The position numbers were made by a program, and so were the translations under genes. DNA of 59,799 nucleotides. Source: HGM04593 sp045613945. GTDB taxonomy: Bacteria; Bacteroidota; Bacteroidia; Bacteroidales; Bacteroidaceae. Below are positions 8,158-17,845 of the stretch, in pieces (the stretch's first letter is position 1; each line of letters starts with the position of its first letter). Below the pieces are notes generated by a model, which was given only the letters and a program-made list of their open reading frames with translations, had not been told where the DNA came from and did not search any database. The stretch covers positions 1-59,799 of the forward strand of contig JAZLBZ010000021.1 in NCBI GenBank assembly GCA_045613945.1, given 5' to 3'.

Positions 8158-11100
8158 TTATTTATTCTGTTTCATCAATCGTCTCAATGCCGGTTCAATC
8201 TTTCTCAATTCGGCATTTGACATCTCAAGGTCATTGAGTGTCTGGTATATGCTTCCAATTACCATCTGCTTCATCTCGCTGCTTTGCCTGTTGCGTATCT
8301 TGTCGAGAATCTCCACCTGCTTGTTGAAACAGGTGCAAAGCGCATCTACTACATCTTCTCTTGCAATATCTCCGGTGTTGGCCAGCAGTTTCCATGCTTG
8401 TCCGGCGAGTGATACGCGGTGGTATAGCATAATGTCGTTTATCTCACTTGCAGGCAGGGCATTGTACCATTCTATGTGTTCAAGTTCATTCTTTAGAATG
8501 CTGTTTGCCATTGCATTGCGTCTCTGCTTTAGCATCTCAAGGGTATCGTTGCCCAGGTAGAGTTCCTTGATGACCTGCTGTCTGATGTAATCATCATTCT
8601 CATTACTCTGCTCAAGTTCTTTCCTGTAGTCATTCTGCACCTTGTAGATGATGTCGTAGATATTTGCAAGTGCAATAGTATTATCCCTTAAAGCATCGTA
8701 TGCTACAATTTCATGTGGCAGTTCGTTGTAGACCTTCTCCAGAACTTCGATAATTCGGGCATCCTCGGTATCGCTGTTTATCATGTCTGTTGCCAGTTGC
8801 GCAACAAGATTGCGATGGGTGCTGATCATGCGGCGTATTGTCTCATCGGCATAGTAATCCTTGTGCTCCTTTACGCCGCCCCACTTGAAGCGGTTGATGA
8901 CATTGTCGCAGAAGCGGTCGATGTCTACCGGGTGCTCGCCTGCGCCGGTGTCATATCCCAGTTTGCTCCAATCGAACGGTGTTATGCGATAGGCTAGTCC
9001 TTCGTGAACAAAGAACTTTGTCAGTACCGATGGGTAGTTCTTCTCGCCCACTGTCATTGACATGTACAGCGGACGCTCCCAGTTGGCATTGGCAATCATA
9101 TCAAACAGAATTAGCTCATGTCGATAAAGGGCGCTCTTGTCACTGATGTCAATGGTCATGTATTCTGGCATGTTCTCTTCATACTCAGCCGGTATGACCA
9201 TGCCGGAGCGCACTACTGCCGCCGAGTCGATTGGGATATAAAGTTTTTCGCAAGGAATTATGCTCTTTGGTATTTCAATATACTCCCTTCTTGAACGTCC
9301 TTCGTTTATTGCAGCCTCGTAGAGTTTGATTATCTCGTCGACAACCTTGCGTGCCTCGGATTTCTTCTGTGCATTAGCCTCAAGAATCCAGTGCTTGGTA
9401 ATTTTGTTCATCTCGAACGGGTTGTCGCCGAACGCTTTCTTGAATTTCTCGGGGAATGCATTGCGGTATTGCATAATGAACTCCTCCATTGGGAATACAT
9501 ACACATAGATATTTGTGTTTCCTGCATAGTTTATTCTGTCCCAGGTAATGGGCAGGCTGGGTGAGTCGTATGCAGGGCGTTTCATCTGGTCGGTGTACCA
9601 GTCGGTCTGCAGATAGGATAGGTTACATACGCGTGCATCGGTGCGCTCTCCCTCAACCTCCTGGCTGTACCACAACGGGAAGGTGTCGTTATCGCCACAG
9701 GTGAAGATGATTGGGCATCCCTCGTCAGGCAGCGTATTCAGATAGTTCTGGCCAAAATCGGGGCAGGCGTATCGTCCGCTACGGTCGTGGTCGTCCCAGG
9801 TCTGTGATACCATCTGCACAGGGACAAGCAGACACACTGCAGCAACAATGCCGTTGATAACGGCGCTGTCCTTCTTTTTGAACACATTGCTTGCATAGTT
9901 GGCAATGCCGGCAACGCCTAGGCCAATCCATATTGCAAAGGCGTAGAAAGAGCCTGCGTATGCGTAGTCGCGCTCACGTGGCTGCAGGGGTGTCTGGTTA
10001 AGATAAAGCACAATAGCAAGGCCGGTCATAAAGAAAAGCATGAACACTACCCAGAACTGTTGCTTGCCCTTTTTGCCGTTTGACAACTGCCAAATGAGAC
10101 CTATGACACCAAGCAAGAACGGCAGGGCAAAGAATACGTTGTGTCCCTTGTTCTCCTTGATGCTTTCGGGGAGTTTGTCCTGGTCGCCCAGGCGCATATC
10201 GTCAATGAACGGTATGCCGGTTATCCAGTTGCCGTACTCTCTTTCGCCATAGTTGTTCTGTATGTCGTTCTGGCGGCCTACGAAGTTCCACAGGAAGTAG
10301 CGCCAGTACATGTGATTCACCTGGTAGTTCAAGAAGAATCCCAGGTTGTCTATCTGTGTGGGAACCTTTACTTCAAGCGGCTTGTTCTGCTGTTTTCTTA
10401 TGTCAATGAACTTGGCACGCTTGGTGTTCCTGATGTTTCTGCCAATCCATCTCTCATACTCACCGGCGTGGTCGCTGCTGTACATGCGCGGGAACAGCAT
10501 GTTCTGGACAAAACTGTACTCCCTGTTGTAGTCAATGATTTCATACTCGTCGGGGTCCGAAGGGTTCTTCTTCTCCACTCGCATGTAGATGGGGCTTGTC
10601 TCAACAGAGATTGCGTTTCCATCCCTGTCCCTGTCTACCTCGGCGTCAAAGCACTCTCCGTAGAGGAGCGGGCGTGAACCATACTGCTCGCGGTTGAGGT
10701 ATGAGCCCAGTGTGAAAATGTCCTCGGGTGAGTTCTGGTCCATTGGGGTGTTCGCCGAGGAGCGAATGACAATGAGGGCGTATGACGAGTAGCCAATCAT
10801 AATGAGCAGCAGGCTCAGGAACGAGGTATTGAACACTCTGCGGCTTACAAGATACTTTGTTGTAATTTCCGAGCCCTTGTAGAGTGTAGTGTTTCTTGTG
10901 CAGATGATGTAGATTACTGCGAGTATTACCGCTCCAAAAATGAGGCTGCCGGCGACACTGTTGCCATAGAACGGGATGCCAAGCAATGCTATGGCAAGCG
11001 CAAAGGTACCAGCAATGAGTTTCTGGCTCTTGCCCTTTTCTGTGAAGTAGATACCGGTAACGAGTGTTGCAAAGAGCAGTACAATATATATGTACAGTCC

Positions 11101-11880
11101 TGTATTGAATGGGAGGCCAAATAGGTTAACAAACAGCAGTTCAAACCAGCCACCAACCTTTACAACACCCGGAACAATGCCGTACAGTACAACTGCAACA
11201 ATTGCTGCCGACACTGCCAAAGCCAACAGTGAACCCTTGAAACTTGCATTGGGGTACCTCTTGTAGTATACCACAAGCACAATTGCCGGGATACACAGCA
11301 GGTTCAATAGGTGCACGCCTATTGACAAGCCAACAAGGTATGCAATGAGTACAAGCCAACGGTCGCTGTGTGGCGCATCGGCATTCTCTTCCCATTTGAG
11401 TATGAGCCAGAACACGACTGCGGTGAAGAGTGACGAGTATCCGTATACCTCACCCTCAACGGCGCTGAACCAGTATGTGTCGCTCCAGGTGTATGCCAGT
11501 GCACCGACAAGGCCCGACGCAAAGACGGTTATCATCTGCGCTTTGGACAGATGACCATTGCTGTCGGCGAGCAACTTGCGTGTCAGGTGCGTGATGCTCC
11601 AGAAGAGGAACAGGATGCCTGCGGCACTGAGCAGTGCCGACATTATGTTTACCATGTATGCAACCTTGTCGGGTGCTGCAAACAAAGAAAAGAAGTTGGC
11701 TGTGAGCATGAAGAATGGTGCACCGGGCGGGTGTCCAATCTCAAGTTTGTTGCCCGAAAGGATAAACTCGGGACAATCCCAAAAACTTGCAGTTGGCTCC
11801 ACTGTCAGGCAGTAGGTCAATGCTGCGGCAAGGAATGTTACCCATCCCAAGACATTGTTCCAGATTCTGAACTGTTTCAT
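8158..11880 (-). CDS. DUF2723 multi-pass membrane protein, GT-C glycosyltransferase-like
   Basis: A large inner-membrane protein of 1240 residues from the chosen ATG. The N-terminal half has many hydrophobic helices and carries the DUF2723 signature FWDCPEFI followed by GHPPGAP, the acidic loop expected of GT-C glycosyltransferases. The C-terminal half is a long, mostly helical soluble region. Related proteins are common in Bacteroidetes and are suspected O-glycosyltransferases using polyprenyl-linked sugars. The start MKQFRIWNN is preferred over an upstream in-frame start at 11943, because that one would lie inside the promoter at 11941-11971. First gene of the operon with the deacetylase and queG. 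Confidence 0.85.
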   Translation of the reverse strand: MKQFRIWNNVLGWVTFLAAALTYCLTVEPTASFWDCPEFILSGNKLEIGHPPGAPFFMLTANFFSLFAAPDKVAYMVNIMSALLSAAGILFLFWSITHLTRKLLADSNGHLSKAQMITVFASGLVGALAYTWSDTYWFSAVEGEVYGYSSLFTAVVFWLILKWEENADAPHSDRWLVLIAYLVGLSIGVHLLNLLCIPAIVLVVYYKRYPNASFKGSLLALAVSAAIVAVVLYGIVPGVVKVGGWFELLFVNLFGLPFNTGLYIYIVLLFATLVTGIYFTEKGKSQKLIAGTFALAIALLGIPFYGNSVAGSLIFGAVILAVIYIICTRNTTLYKGSEITTKYLVSRRVFNTSFLSLLLIMIGYSSYALIVIRSSANTPMDQNSPEDIFTLGSYLNREQYGSRPLLYGECFDAEVDRDRDGNAISVETSPIYMRVEKKNPSDPDEYEIIDYNREYSFVQNMLFPRMYSSDHAGEYERWIGRNIRNTKRAKFIDIRKQQNKPLEVKVPTQIDNLGFFLNYQVNHMYWRYFLWNFVGRQNDIQNNYGEREYGNWITGIPFIDDMRLGDQDKLPESIKENKGHNVFFALPFLLGVIGLIWQLSNGKKGKQQFWVVFMLFFMTGLAIVLYLNQTPLQPRERDYAYAGSFYAFAIWIGLGVAGIANYASNVFKKKDSAVINGIVAAVCLLVPVQMVSQTWDDHDRSGRYACPDFGQNYLNTLPDEGCPIIFTCGDNDTFPLWYSQEVEGERTDARVCNLSYLQTDWYTDQMKRPAYDSPSLPITWDRINYAGNTNIYVYVFPMEEFIMQYRNAFPEKFKKAFGDNPFEMNKITKHWILEANAQKKSEARKVVDEIIKLYEAAINEGRSRREYIEIPKSIIPCEKLYIPIDSAAVVRSGMVIPAEYEENMPEYMTIDISDKSALYRHELILFDMIANANWERPLYMSMTVGEKNYPSVLTKFFVHEGLAYRITPFDWSKLGYDTGAGEHPVDIDRFCDNVINRFKWGGVKEHKDYYADETIRRMISTHRNLVAQLATDMINSDTEDARIIEVLEKVYNELPHEIVAYDALRDNTIALANIYDIIYKVQNDYRKELEQSNENDDYIRQQVIKELYLGNDTLEMLKQRRNAMANSILKNELEHIEWYNALPASEINDIMLYHRVSLAGQAWKLLANTGDIAREDVVDALCTCFNKQVEILDKIRNRQSSEMKQMVIGSIYQTLNDLEMSNAELRKIEPALRRLMKQNK

Positions 11881-11940
11881 TATATTGTGTGAATTTTTAT
11901 TTTCTCCCGTGAAAAGGGGTATAAGCCTTCTTAAAACGTG

Positions 11941-11971
11941 CAAAAATACCTAATAAATAGCACAGGGCAAA
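11941..11971 (-). promoter_or_regulatory. Bacteroidetes-type promoter for the DUF2723-deacetylase-queG operon
   Basis: Reading the minus strand, TTTG (11968-11971) is followed by 19 bp and TATTTTTG (11941-11948), matching the TTTG / TAnnTTTG consensus. It lies 61 bp before the chosen ATG at 11880. Confidence 0.6.
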
Positions 11972-11995
11972 ATAATAGAAGATAATTTGCCCCTG
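11963..11995. terminator. Inverted repeat between priA and the DUF2723 gene, possible terminator
   Basis: CAGGGCAAA at 11963-11971 pairs with TTTGCCCCTG at 11986-11995 with one bulge. It lies 41 bp downstream of the priA stop and overlaps the -33 element of the next promoter. There is no strong U-tract, so it may be a weak terminator or an operator. Confidence 0.4.
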
Positions 11996-12035
11996 CGTTA
12001 AGATTTATTTATAAAAAAGAGTGAAAACCAAGTGG

Positions 12036-14282
12036 CTATAGCGGGTCTATATCGTAGTACATTACGATAGAACGATAGCGGGGCTGCTCGCAATAGGCCT
12101 GCTGGATGTTCCTGAGCACTTCGTTTACCTTGTATTGCGAGAGTGAATTCTCTATCTTGAGCACAATTTTCCTGATGTAGAGTTGTTTTACCTTTGCAAC
12201 GGGGGGAAGGTCGGGGCCAAGTACGCGGTTGTCAAAGATTTCACGCATACGACGTCCAATAAGTTCCGAGAACTCCTCAAGAACCTTCACATCGCGGTGC
12301 TTCATGTAGATGTAAATGAGCCGATAAAAAGGTGGATAATGGAAAAGAAGACGCTCCTGCAGTTGTTGGTCATAGAATGCTGCATAGTCATTGTCCACAA
12401 TCTGTGGAATAACCGGAGCATCGGTCATCTTTGTCTGCAGATAGACGTTACCTCTTCCATTCTTGCGTCCGGCTCGCCCGGCAACCTGTGACATCAGTTG
12501 GAATGCACGTTCTGTTGCCCTGAAATCGGGGTAGTTGAGCAGTGTGTCGGCATTCACTATGCCAACGACATCTACATTGTCAAAGTCGAGCCCCTTTGAA
12601 ACCATTTGTGTACCTATGAGAATATCGGTCTTCCCATCCTGAAAATCGCTTATAATCTTTTCATAGGCTGTGCGGGAGCGTGTGGTGTCGAGGTCCATGC
12701 GCTTGATGCGGGCCTCGGGGAACAGGTTCTGTAGGTCGTTCTCAATCTTCTCTGTTCCGTAGCCCAGGGTGACAAAACTGCGTCCTTCGCAGTTGGGGCA
12801 GTGCTTGGGGGCCGGTATGGTGTATCCGCAATAGTGGCACACAAGCTTGTCGGCATTCTTGTGCAGTGCAAGGCTCACATCACAGTGCTTGCAGCGAGGT
12901 ACCCAGCCGCAGGTGCGGCACTCTATCTGTGGTGAGTAGCCACGACGGTTCTGGAACAGTATTATCTGCTTCTTTTCTTTTAGGGCGTTGCTCATTGCCT
13001 CTACCAAAGGGTCGGCAAAGGGGCCTACTGTGAGTTTTTTGCGTGTGTGTTCCTGCATATCAACCACCTCAATGTGCGGCATCTGCGCAGCGCGGTGCCT
13101 GGTAGTGAGGCTTACAAGGGCATATTTGCCGGTTGTGGCATTGTAATAACTCTCAATGGATGGCGTGGCGGTGCCAAGCAGGGTCCTTGCTCCATAGAAC
13201 GAGGCAAGTACAATAGCTGCGTTGCGTGCATTGTATCGTGGTGCCGGCTCCTGTTGCTTGTAACTGTTCTCGTGCTCCTCGTCAACAATCACCAGTCCCA
13301 GGTTCTTGAATGGGAGAAATACCGATGAGCGCACGCCCAGAATAATCTCATAAGGCTCGTCGCCAAGCTGTTTTTTCCAAATCTCAACCCTTTCGGCATC
13401 GGTGAACTTTGAGTGGTAAAGACCTATGCGGTTGCCGAATACTCGGCGCAACCTCTCTACAATCTGCTTTGTGAGGGCAATCTCGGGCAGCATATAAAGC
13501 ACCTGTTCACCGCGTTTGATGGCTTCGGCGATGAGGTGGATATAGACCTCGGTCTTGCCTGCCGATGTAACGCCGTGCAGCAGTGTTACGTTCTTTTGTG
13601 TAAAGGATTCCTTGATTTCATCGAATGCTTTCTGTTGTGCATGGCTCAGTGTGTTTACCGGTTGGCAGGGAGTATTGTTGCGCTCAAGCCTGCCTATCTC
13701 AACCTCGTAGGTCTCAAGCACTCCCTTCTCCTGCAGTTGCTTGTATATTGGCGGTTGCACCTGCGCCAGTTCTATTAGGCGATGCTTGGCAATCTCCTTC
13801 GGGCTTTCACTAAAGGGCTCTGCTTGCTGCAGATAGGTCATCAGCAATCTCTTTTGGCGTGGAGCGCGCCCAAGTGTCTGCATCAGCAGGTTCAGCCACT
13901 TCTCGTTGCGGTATTCTGTCGCAAGGCGCACTCTCTGCTCGGTGCGTGGCTTGAACTCGCCCTTGAGCCCTTGAGGTATTGCCGCTTTGTAGATGTCGCC
14001 CAAAGAGCACAGGTAGTATCTGGATATCCAATCCCAAAGCCTTACCTGGCTGTCGAGCAGAATGGGGGTCTCGTCGAGCACATCCTTTATTGGCTTTACG
14101 GTGTAGCCTGCAGGCTCATTCTCGTGTACTGTCGCCACCAGCGCTGTGTAACTCTTTTTGTTGCCCAGGGGTACGGTCACGCGGCAGCCGGGGAGTGTTC
14201 TTCCCTCAAGTTCGCGCGGAATGCTGTATGTGAAGGTTCCGGGCAGCGGCAGTGGTAATATGACATCGGCAAATTTGCTCAT
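12036..14282 (-). CDS. priA: Primosomal replication restart helicase PriA
   Basis: A 748-residue SF2 helicase that recognises stalled forks and reloads the replicative helicase. The N-terminal 3'-end-binding domain begins ADVILPLPLPGTFTYSIP. The P-loop motif GVTSAGKT lies near residue 238, followed by the DEEH box (VIVDEEHENSYKQ). A zinc-binding insertion has paired cysteines (CRTCGWVPRCKHC and CHYCGY...CPNC), and motifs V and VI follow (IGTQMVSKGLDF, QVAGRAGR). Length is typical. The gene is divergent from the small lipoprotein gene at 14413, with about 130 bp between them. Confidence 0.96.
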   Translation of the reverse strand: MSKFADVILPLPLPGTFTYSIPRELEGRTLPGCRVTVPLGNKKSYTALVATVHENEPAGYTVKPIKDVLDETPILLDSQVRLWDWISRYYLCSLGDIYKAAIPQGLKGEFKPRTEQRVRLATEYRNEKWLNLLMQTLGRAPRQKRLLMTYLQQAEPFSESPKEIAKHRLIELAQVQPPIYKQLQEKGVLETYEVEIGRLERNNTPCQPVNTLSHAQQKAFDEIKESFTQKNVTLLHGVTSAGKTEVYIHLIAEAIKRGEQVLYMLPEIALTKQIVERLRRVFGNRIGLYHSKFTDAERVEIWKKQLGDEPYEIILGVRSSVFLPFKNLGLVIVDEEHENSYKQQEPAPRYNARNAAIVLASFYGARTLLGTATPSIESYYNATTGKYALVSLTTRHRAAQMPHIEVVDMQEHTRKKLTVGPFADPLVEAMSNALKEKKQIILFQNRRGYSPQIECRTCGWVPRCKHCDVSLALHKNADKLVCHYCGYTIPAPKHCPNCEGRSFVTLGYGTEKIENDLQNLFPEARIKRMDLDTTRSRTAYEKIISDFQDGKTDILIGTQMVSKGLDFDNVDVVGIVNADTLLNYPDFRATERAFQLMSQVAGRAGRKNGRGNVYLQTKMTDAPVIPQIVDNDYAAFYDQQLQERLLFHYPPFYRLIYIYMKHRDVKVLEEFSELIGRRMREIFDNRVLGPDLPPVAKVKQLYIRKIVLKIENSLSQYKVNEVLRNIQQAYCEQPRYRSIVMYYDIDPL

Positions 14283-14355
14283 AACGCAGTTGCGAAGTTA
14301 TTAAAAACAGTTCAAACAACAAAATATGGAGCAGGCTGCATTTCTTTTTTATTGC

Positions 14356-14387
14356 TTTGCTTGAAATGGATAAAATATCTATTTTTG
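14356..14387 (+). promoter_or_regulatory. Bacteroidetes-type promoter for the small lipoprotein gene
   Basis: TTTG at 14356-14359, a 20-bp spacer, and TATTTTTG at 14380-14387: a full match to the TTTG / TAnnTTTG consensus, 25 bp before the ATG at 14413. Confidence 0.75.
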
Positions 14388-14412
14388 CATTGAACGTATA
14401 AATGTGAATGAC

Positions 14413-14718
14413 ATGTACAGGATAAGAATTGTGCCGCTTATATTATTGATGATGTTGCTGTGTGCCGGTTGTGGCGCCAGCAAAGAGGAAACAGCACGCA
14501 TTGCGGCATACAGGGATGCAACAGCAAGGGTGCAAGAGGCCAATAGTTCCGAGGAACTGCTTGAGATATCCTACAGCCTTCACCTTGAACTTCTTGAACT
14601 GAATGGTGTGGATGATGCCACAGAGCATCGCAGTGTTGTCAAGGCCAGGAATGAGTATGAGGCCTCTCTCAAGAGCAAGGAGATGGAGTTATATGCAGCA
14701 AGACACTCAAGGAAGTAG
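14413..14718 (+). CDS. Small lipoprotein of unknown function
   Basis: A roughly 101-residue protein and the only clear plus-strand gene in the window. A short basic N-terminus (MYRIR) precedes a hydrophobic stretch and a lipobox ending LCAGC, so it should be exported and lipid-anchored. The mature part is charged and helical, with no recognised domain. The ATG at 14413 is preferred to the in-frame GTG at 14404, because it gives a standard lipoprotein signal and follows a consensus promoter closely. The stop codon lies inside a 42-bp perfect palindrome. Function is unknown. Confidence 0.8.
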   Translation: MYRIRIVPLILLMMLLCAGCGASKEETARIAAYRDATARVQEANSSEELLEISYSLHLELLELNGVDDATEHRSVVKARNEYEASLKSKEMELYAARHSRK

Positions 14719-14741
14719 CGCGCTACTTCCTTGAGTGTCTT
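14700..14741. terminator. 42-bp perfect palindrome, bidirectional terminator candidate overlapping a stop codon
   Basis: AAGACACTCAAGGAAGTAGC at 14700-14719 begins an arm of 21 bases whose exact reverse complement follows at 14721-14741, giving a 42-bp palindrome. It contains the TAG stop (14716-14718) of the lipoprotein gene and lies between convergent genes. No long U-tract follows on either strand, so termination would depend on the hairpin itself. Confidence 0.7.
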
Positions 14742-14775
14742 TATATCGCAGGGCAATTGCTTGCAAGGGAATCCC

Positions 14776-15951
14776 TTAGTTATCGATAAAGTTCTTGATG
14801 TCGTTACCTGTGGGGCTTTGGAATGTCTTTAGTCCAAACTCGGGCAGCGTGGCAAGGATGTACTCGAAAACCTCGGCCTGCAGGTGTTCATAATCGACCC
14901 AGGCTGTGCCGTTGAAGAAGAAATAGAGTTCCAGCGGTAATCCTTGCGATGTAGGTTGCAGTTGGCGCACCATTATGGTCATCCCTTTGTTTACTTTAGG
15001 GTGGTTCTTGAGCCATAATTCAAGCCACTCCCTGAACACTGTGAGGTTCACCGGCCTGTCGCTTTCGCCTACAGATACACCCTTTTCCTGCAGCCTCTTT
15101 ATCTCCTCCTTGCCGCAGAAGGCAACAGAATTCATGTCAATGAAAATTGAGCGCTTGATGCGTCGTCCACCGCTGTCGAACATGCCTCTCCAGTTCTGGA
15201 ATGATTCACTGACGAGTGCGTATGGCGGCACTGTGGTGATGGTATTGTCCCAGTTCTGCACCTTTACGGTTGTGAGTGATACGTCGACCACCTCGCCGTC
15301 GGCACCATATTTCTCCATTGTAATCCAGTCGCCCGGGCGCAGCATGTCGTTTGCCGACAACTGTACACCCGCTACAAGTCCCATTATACTGTCCTTGAAA
15401 ACCAACATAAGCACCGCTGCCGATGCACCAAGACCTGCAAGCAGTTTTGTGGGGTCTTTGTCTATGATGATGCTTGTTACGAATATTATTCCAATGCAGA
15501 TGATTATAATCTTCATCATCTGAAAAACTCCTTGCAAGGTGTGGTTCTTGGTCTTCTTTGCCAGGCTTGATATCTTGTTTAGCGATGTCAGTATATTGCA
15601 GCATAACTTGACAAAGACAACCGTAATGTATATGTAGCACACTTTAGAGGCAATATCATACAATGCTGTCTTTTCCATTGCGAGCATAGGCAGCACGGCA
15701 AGCAGTATAATGCCTACAATGAGGTTGCAGATATTCTTTAGTGTTGCCACGTTGAATATTATCTCATCCCATTTGAACTGTGTCTTTCGTGTAATCCTGC
15801 GGCTGAGAGGAATGATGATTTTCTGGCAGATGAAACTGCTGACATAGAACAGTAGTACTATGCACAGTATTACGCACAGCCAATGTATTATATTGGCGTT
15901 GTCTGTGTCAATGCCAATCTTTTCTAGAAGTGGAATGAATGTGTCTTTCAT
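14776..15951 (-). CDS. MscS-family mechanosensitive channel protein
   Basis: A 391-residue inner-membrane protein. Several transmembrane helices occupy the N-terminal half. The conserved pore helix is glycine/alanine-rich (LLAGLGASAAVLMLVFKDSIMGLVAGV, about residues 168-194). A beta domain follows (LRPGDWITMEKYGADGEVVDVSL, then TTVKVQNWDNTITTVPPYAL), with a soluble C-terminus. This matches MscS channels that release solutes on osmotic downshift, and the length and beta-domain wording recall the YbdG-like branch. It starts 33 nt after the PorT-family gene, so the two are probably co-transcribed. It converges on the small lipoprotein gene. Confidence 0.92.
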   Translation of the reverse strand: MKDTFIPLLEKIGIDTDNANIIHWLCVILCIVLLFYVSSFICQKIIIPLSRRITRKTQFKWDEIIFNVATLKNICNLIVGIILLAVLPMLAMEKTALYDIASKVCYIYITVVFVKLCCNILTSLNKISSLAKKTKNHTLQGVFQMMKIIIICIGIIFVTSIIIDKDPTKLLAGLGASAAVLMLVFKDSIMGLVAGVQLSANDMLRPGDWITMEKYGADGEVVDVSLTTVKVQNWDNTITTVPPYALVSESFQNWRGMFDSGGRRIKRSIFIDMNSVAFCGKEEIKRLQEKGVSVGESDRPVNLTVFREWLELWLKNHPKVNKGMTIMVRQLQPTSQGLPLELYFFFNGTAWVDYEHLQAEVFEYILATLPEFGLKTFQSPTGNDIKNFIDN

Positions 15952-15984
15952 ATAACAGATACCCGTTTGGAAAGGATAAACATG

Positions 15985-16605
15985 TTAGAAGATGTATGCC
16001 AATGAAATTTGCCATTTGCTATTCTTGAGTTCTGCCACTTTAGAGACATCAATGTTAGATATCTCTGCAGTCTTTCCCAATGCAAGGTTGTAGTTTCCGT
16101 GCAATTGATAATGGTCGAGCAGGATGAATCCGAGACCCAAGTTCAGGCTGATGTTGCTCTCTTTTAAGGTGTATGTCGAGTAGTCGGCATTCTTCAGGTT
16201 ATCGAGTGTTATCTGCTTGTCTCCGATATTCCACTCGAACTGAGGACCAATGGCAACGAATGGCTCAAAGAATTTATTTATAACCGGTATTGTTATCTCG
16301 TAGCGCAGATAGAGTGGGATGTCTACACTTTGGTTCATAATCTTTTGACCTTCAATGTCAATATTGCTTTGTGAGTAAAGTACATTGGCTTCAATTCCCA
16401 ACCCGATAACGGGTACAATAAACTTTGCAGTGGGTCCCACAAACCAGCCGGTGCTTCCTTGCAGGCTGGTTTTCAGGTCATTTATATTCAAGGCCGGTCT
16501 TTCTGAAAGATTCACGCCGGCCTTTATGCCAAAATTGAACTGTGCTGACACCGGCATTGCCACAAAGAGGCAAACGAATGCAATTAATCCAAAAAACTTT
16601 TTCAT
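15985..16605 (-). CDS. PorT-family outer membrane beta-barrel protein
   Basis: A 206-residue outer membrane protein. From the ATG at 16605 it has a signal peptide (MKKFFGLIAFVCLFVAMPVSA) followed by QFNFGIKAGVNLS, the usual start of PorT/OMP_b-brl_2 family barrels. Alternating amphipathic strands follow, ending ...KWQISLAYIF with the C-terminal aromatic expected of barrels. An upstream in-frame start at 16641 would bury the signal peptide and is rejected. In Porphyromonas, PorT is needed for type IX secretion, but this family is broad. Being separated from the por cluster by a terminator, it may be unrelated. Confidence 0.85.
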   Translation of the reverse strand: MKKFFGLIAFVCLFVAMPVSAQFNFGIKAGVNLSERPALNINDLKTSLQGSTGWFVGPTAKFIVPVIGLGIEANVLYSQSNIDIEGQKIMNQSVDIPLYLRYEITIPVINKFFEPFVAIGPQFEWNIGDKQITLDNLKNADYSTYTLKESNISLNLGLGFILLDHYQLHGNYNLALGKTAEISNIDVSKVAELKNSKWQISLAYIF

Positions 16606-16633
16606 ATTCCAATGACATTTGCTATTTATGAAA

Positions 16634-16670
16634 AGCGGCATTGCTGTTACAAGGTATCAACAATGCCGCT
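16634..16670 (-). terminator. Terminator after porN
   Basis: AGCGGCATTG (16634-16643) and CAATGCCGCT (16661-16670) form a perfect 10-bp stem. On the minus strand it is followed by TTTTCAT. It lies about 70 bp past the porN stop and likely ends the secretion operon. Confidence 0.75.
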
Positions 16671-16738
16671 ATAATACCTATTTACGTTGTAAAAGAACAA
16701 CAAAATAAGTAAATAAACAATATTTAGCGTGAAAATGT

Positions 16739-17821
16739 TCAACGACGTTCGCGACGCACCGATACACGATTGCTGCTGCCGGCGTTGCTGCTCTTGGCCG
16801 GTTTCTCTTTCTTTGCCGCCTTCTCCTTCACTGTTTTCTTTGCGGCGCGGGTCTTGACCCTCTCCTTCTTTGCTGCCTTGTCGCTCTTACCGCTTATGGT
16901 ATCATTTGCCGCAGCAATGGCTGCATTGATAGAGTCCTGGCGTATCTCGGCAACAGTCTTTGTGTTCCACAGGTTGGTGCGGAAATCCTTGAGCTGCTGC
17001 TCAATCTTCTCCTGCTCTTGCTTCACCTCGGCCGAGTCCTTGCAGTACTGTACAATTGCGAGGTTACGCATATTCACTGTCTTGTATATCTCGCCATCAT
17101 AGCATCCGGACCTGAAGTAGTCGTCAAGTGTCATTGACATCACGTTGTTGAGGCTGCTGCTCATTACATATTGCTGTGTGAGTAATGATGAGATGTCGTC
17201 ATAGTTGAGCCAGAACATCGGGTATTTGGTAACTCCTCCCTCCTCCTTGCTGTGTCTTACCGGGCATATTGCTGTTACGCGCTTGCCATATGTGCCTGTA
17301 TGCTGGTCATAGTAGTGCAGTTCCTTGATGTAGTAACTCAGCACCTCGGCACTTGGGCTGTCGCTCTTGCCCACAACCGGTTCGCCATTCTCGTTCTCCT
17401 CGTAGTAGATGTTGTAGTTCTCGAGCAGGTTAACGGGGGTGATGATGTTATCCTCGGTAAACTGTTCTACGCCGTCAAGATTGTACTTGTAGGCGGTGAT
17501 GTTTCCTTTAAGAATGTTGTTGAACAGGAATGTGAAGAGGTTGCAGTTGTCGCCAATCTGCTCCACAGGGTAGTAGAGCGAAGCGTTCTTCTCATTCTCA
17601 AGGTCAAGTGAACGGTATACTTCGCGTTTCCAGTCCACCTCCTGTGGTGTCTGTGCTACAGGGTACTGGCTCTTGGCTCTCTCTGTCAGTTCAACAACTG
17701 CTGTAGTTTCGGCCTTCTTGCTTTTCTTGTCGTCGCCCTTGCGTGCAGGAGGCTGGGCATTTGCTGTGTATGCCACCAGTGCAAGCGCTGCAACAACTAA
17801 AAATCTGCTAATGTACTGCAT
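16739..17821 (-). CDS. porN: Type IX secretion ring protein PorN/GldN
   Basis: A 360-residue periplasmic protein. A signal peptide (ISRFLVVAALALVAYTANA) precedes a GldN-family domain, recognisable from segments such as DWKREVYRSLDLENEKNASLYYP and the DIYKTVNM-like region ahead of a Lys/Ala-rich, disordered C-terminal tail (about residues 300-360). With PorK it forms the ring under the outer membrane that surrounds the type IX translocon. It is the last gene of the cluster, 24 nt after porM and followed by a terminator. The basic tail is longer than the conserved domain needs. Confidence 0.92.
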   Translation of the reverse strand: MQYISRFLVVAALALVAYTANAQPPARKGDDKKSKKAETTAVVELTERAKSQYPVAQTPQEVDWKREVYRSLDLENEKNASLYYPVEQIGDNCNLFTFLFNNILKGNITAYKYNLDGVEQFTEDNIITPVNLLENYNIYYEENENGEPVVGKSDSPSAEVLSYYIKELHYYDQHTGTYGKRVTAICPVRHSKEEGGVTKYPMFWLNYDDISSLLTQQYVMSSSLNNVMSMTLDDYFRSGCYDGEIYKTVNMRNLAIVQYCKDSAEVKQEQEKIEQQLKDFRTNLWNTKTVAEIRQDSINAAIAAANDTISGKSDKAAKKERVKTRAAKKTVKEKAAKKEKPAKSSNAGSSNRVSVRRERR

Positions 17822-17845
17822 ATTGTGATATTGTTTATTTCTGTT

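Noticed and set aside
11881..11943. Longer N-terminus for the DUF2723 protein
   Set aside because: The extension would start inside the consensus promoter, and the conserved membrane domain begins at MKQFRIWNN.
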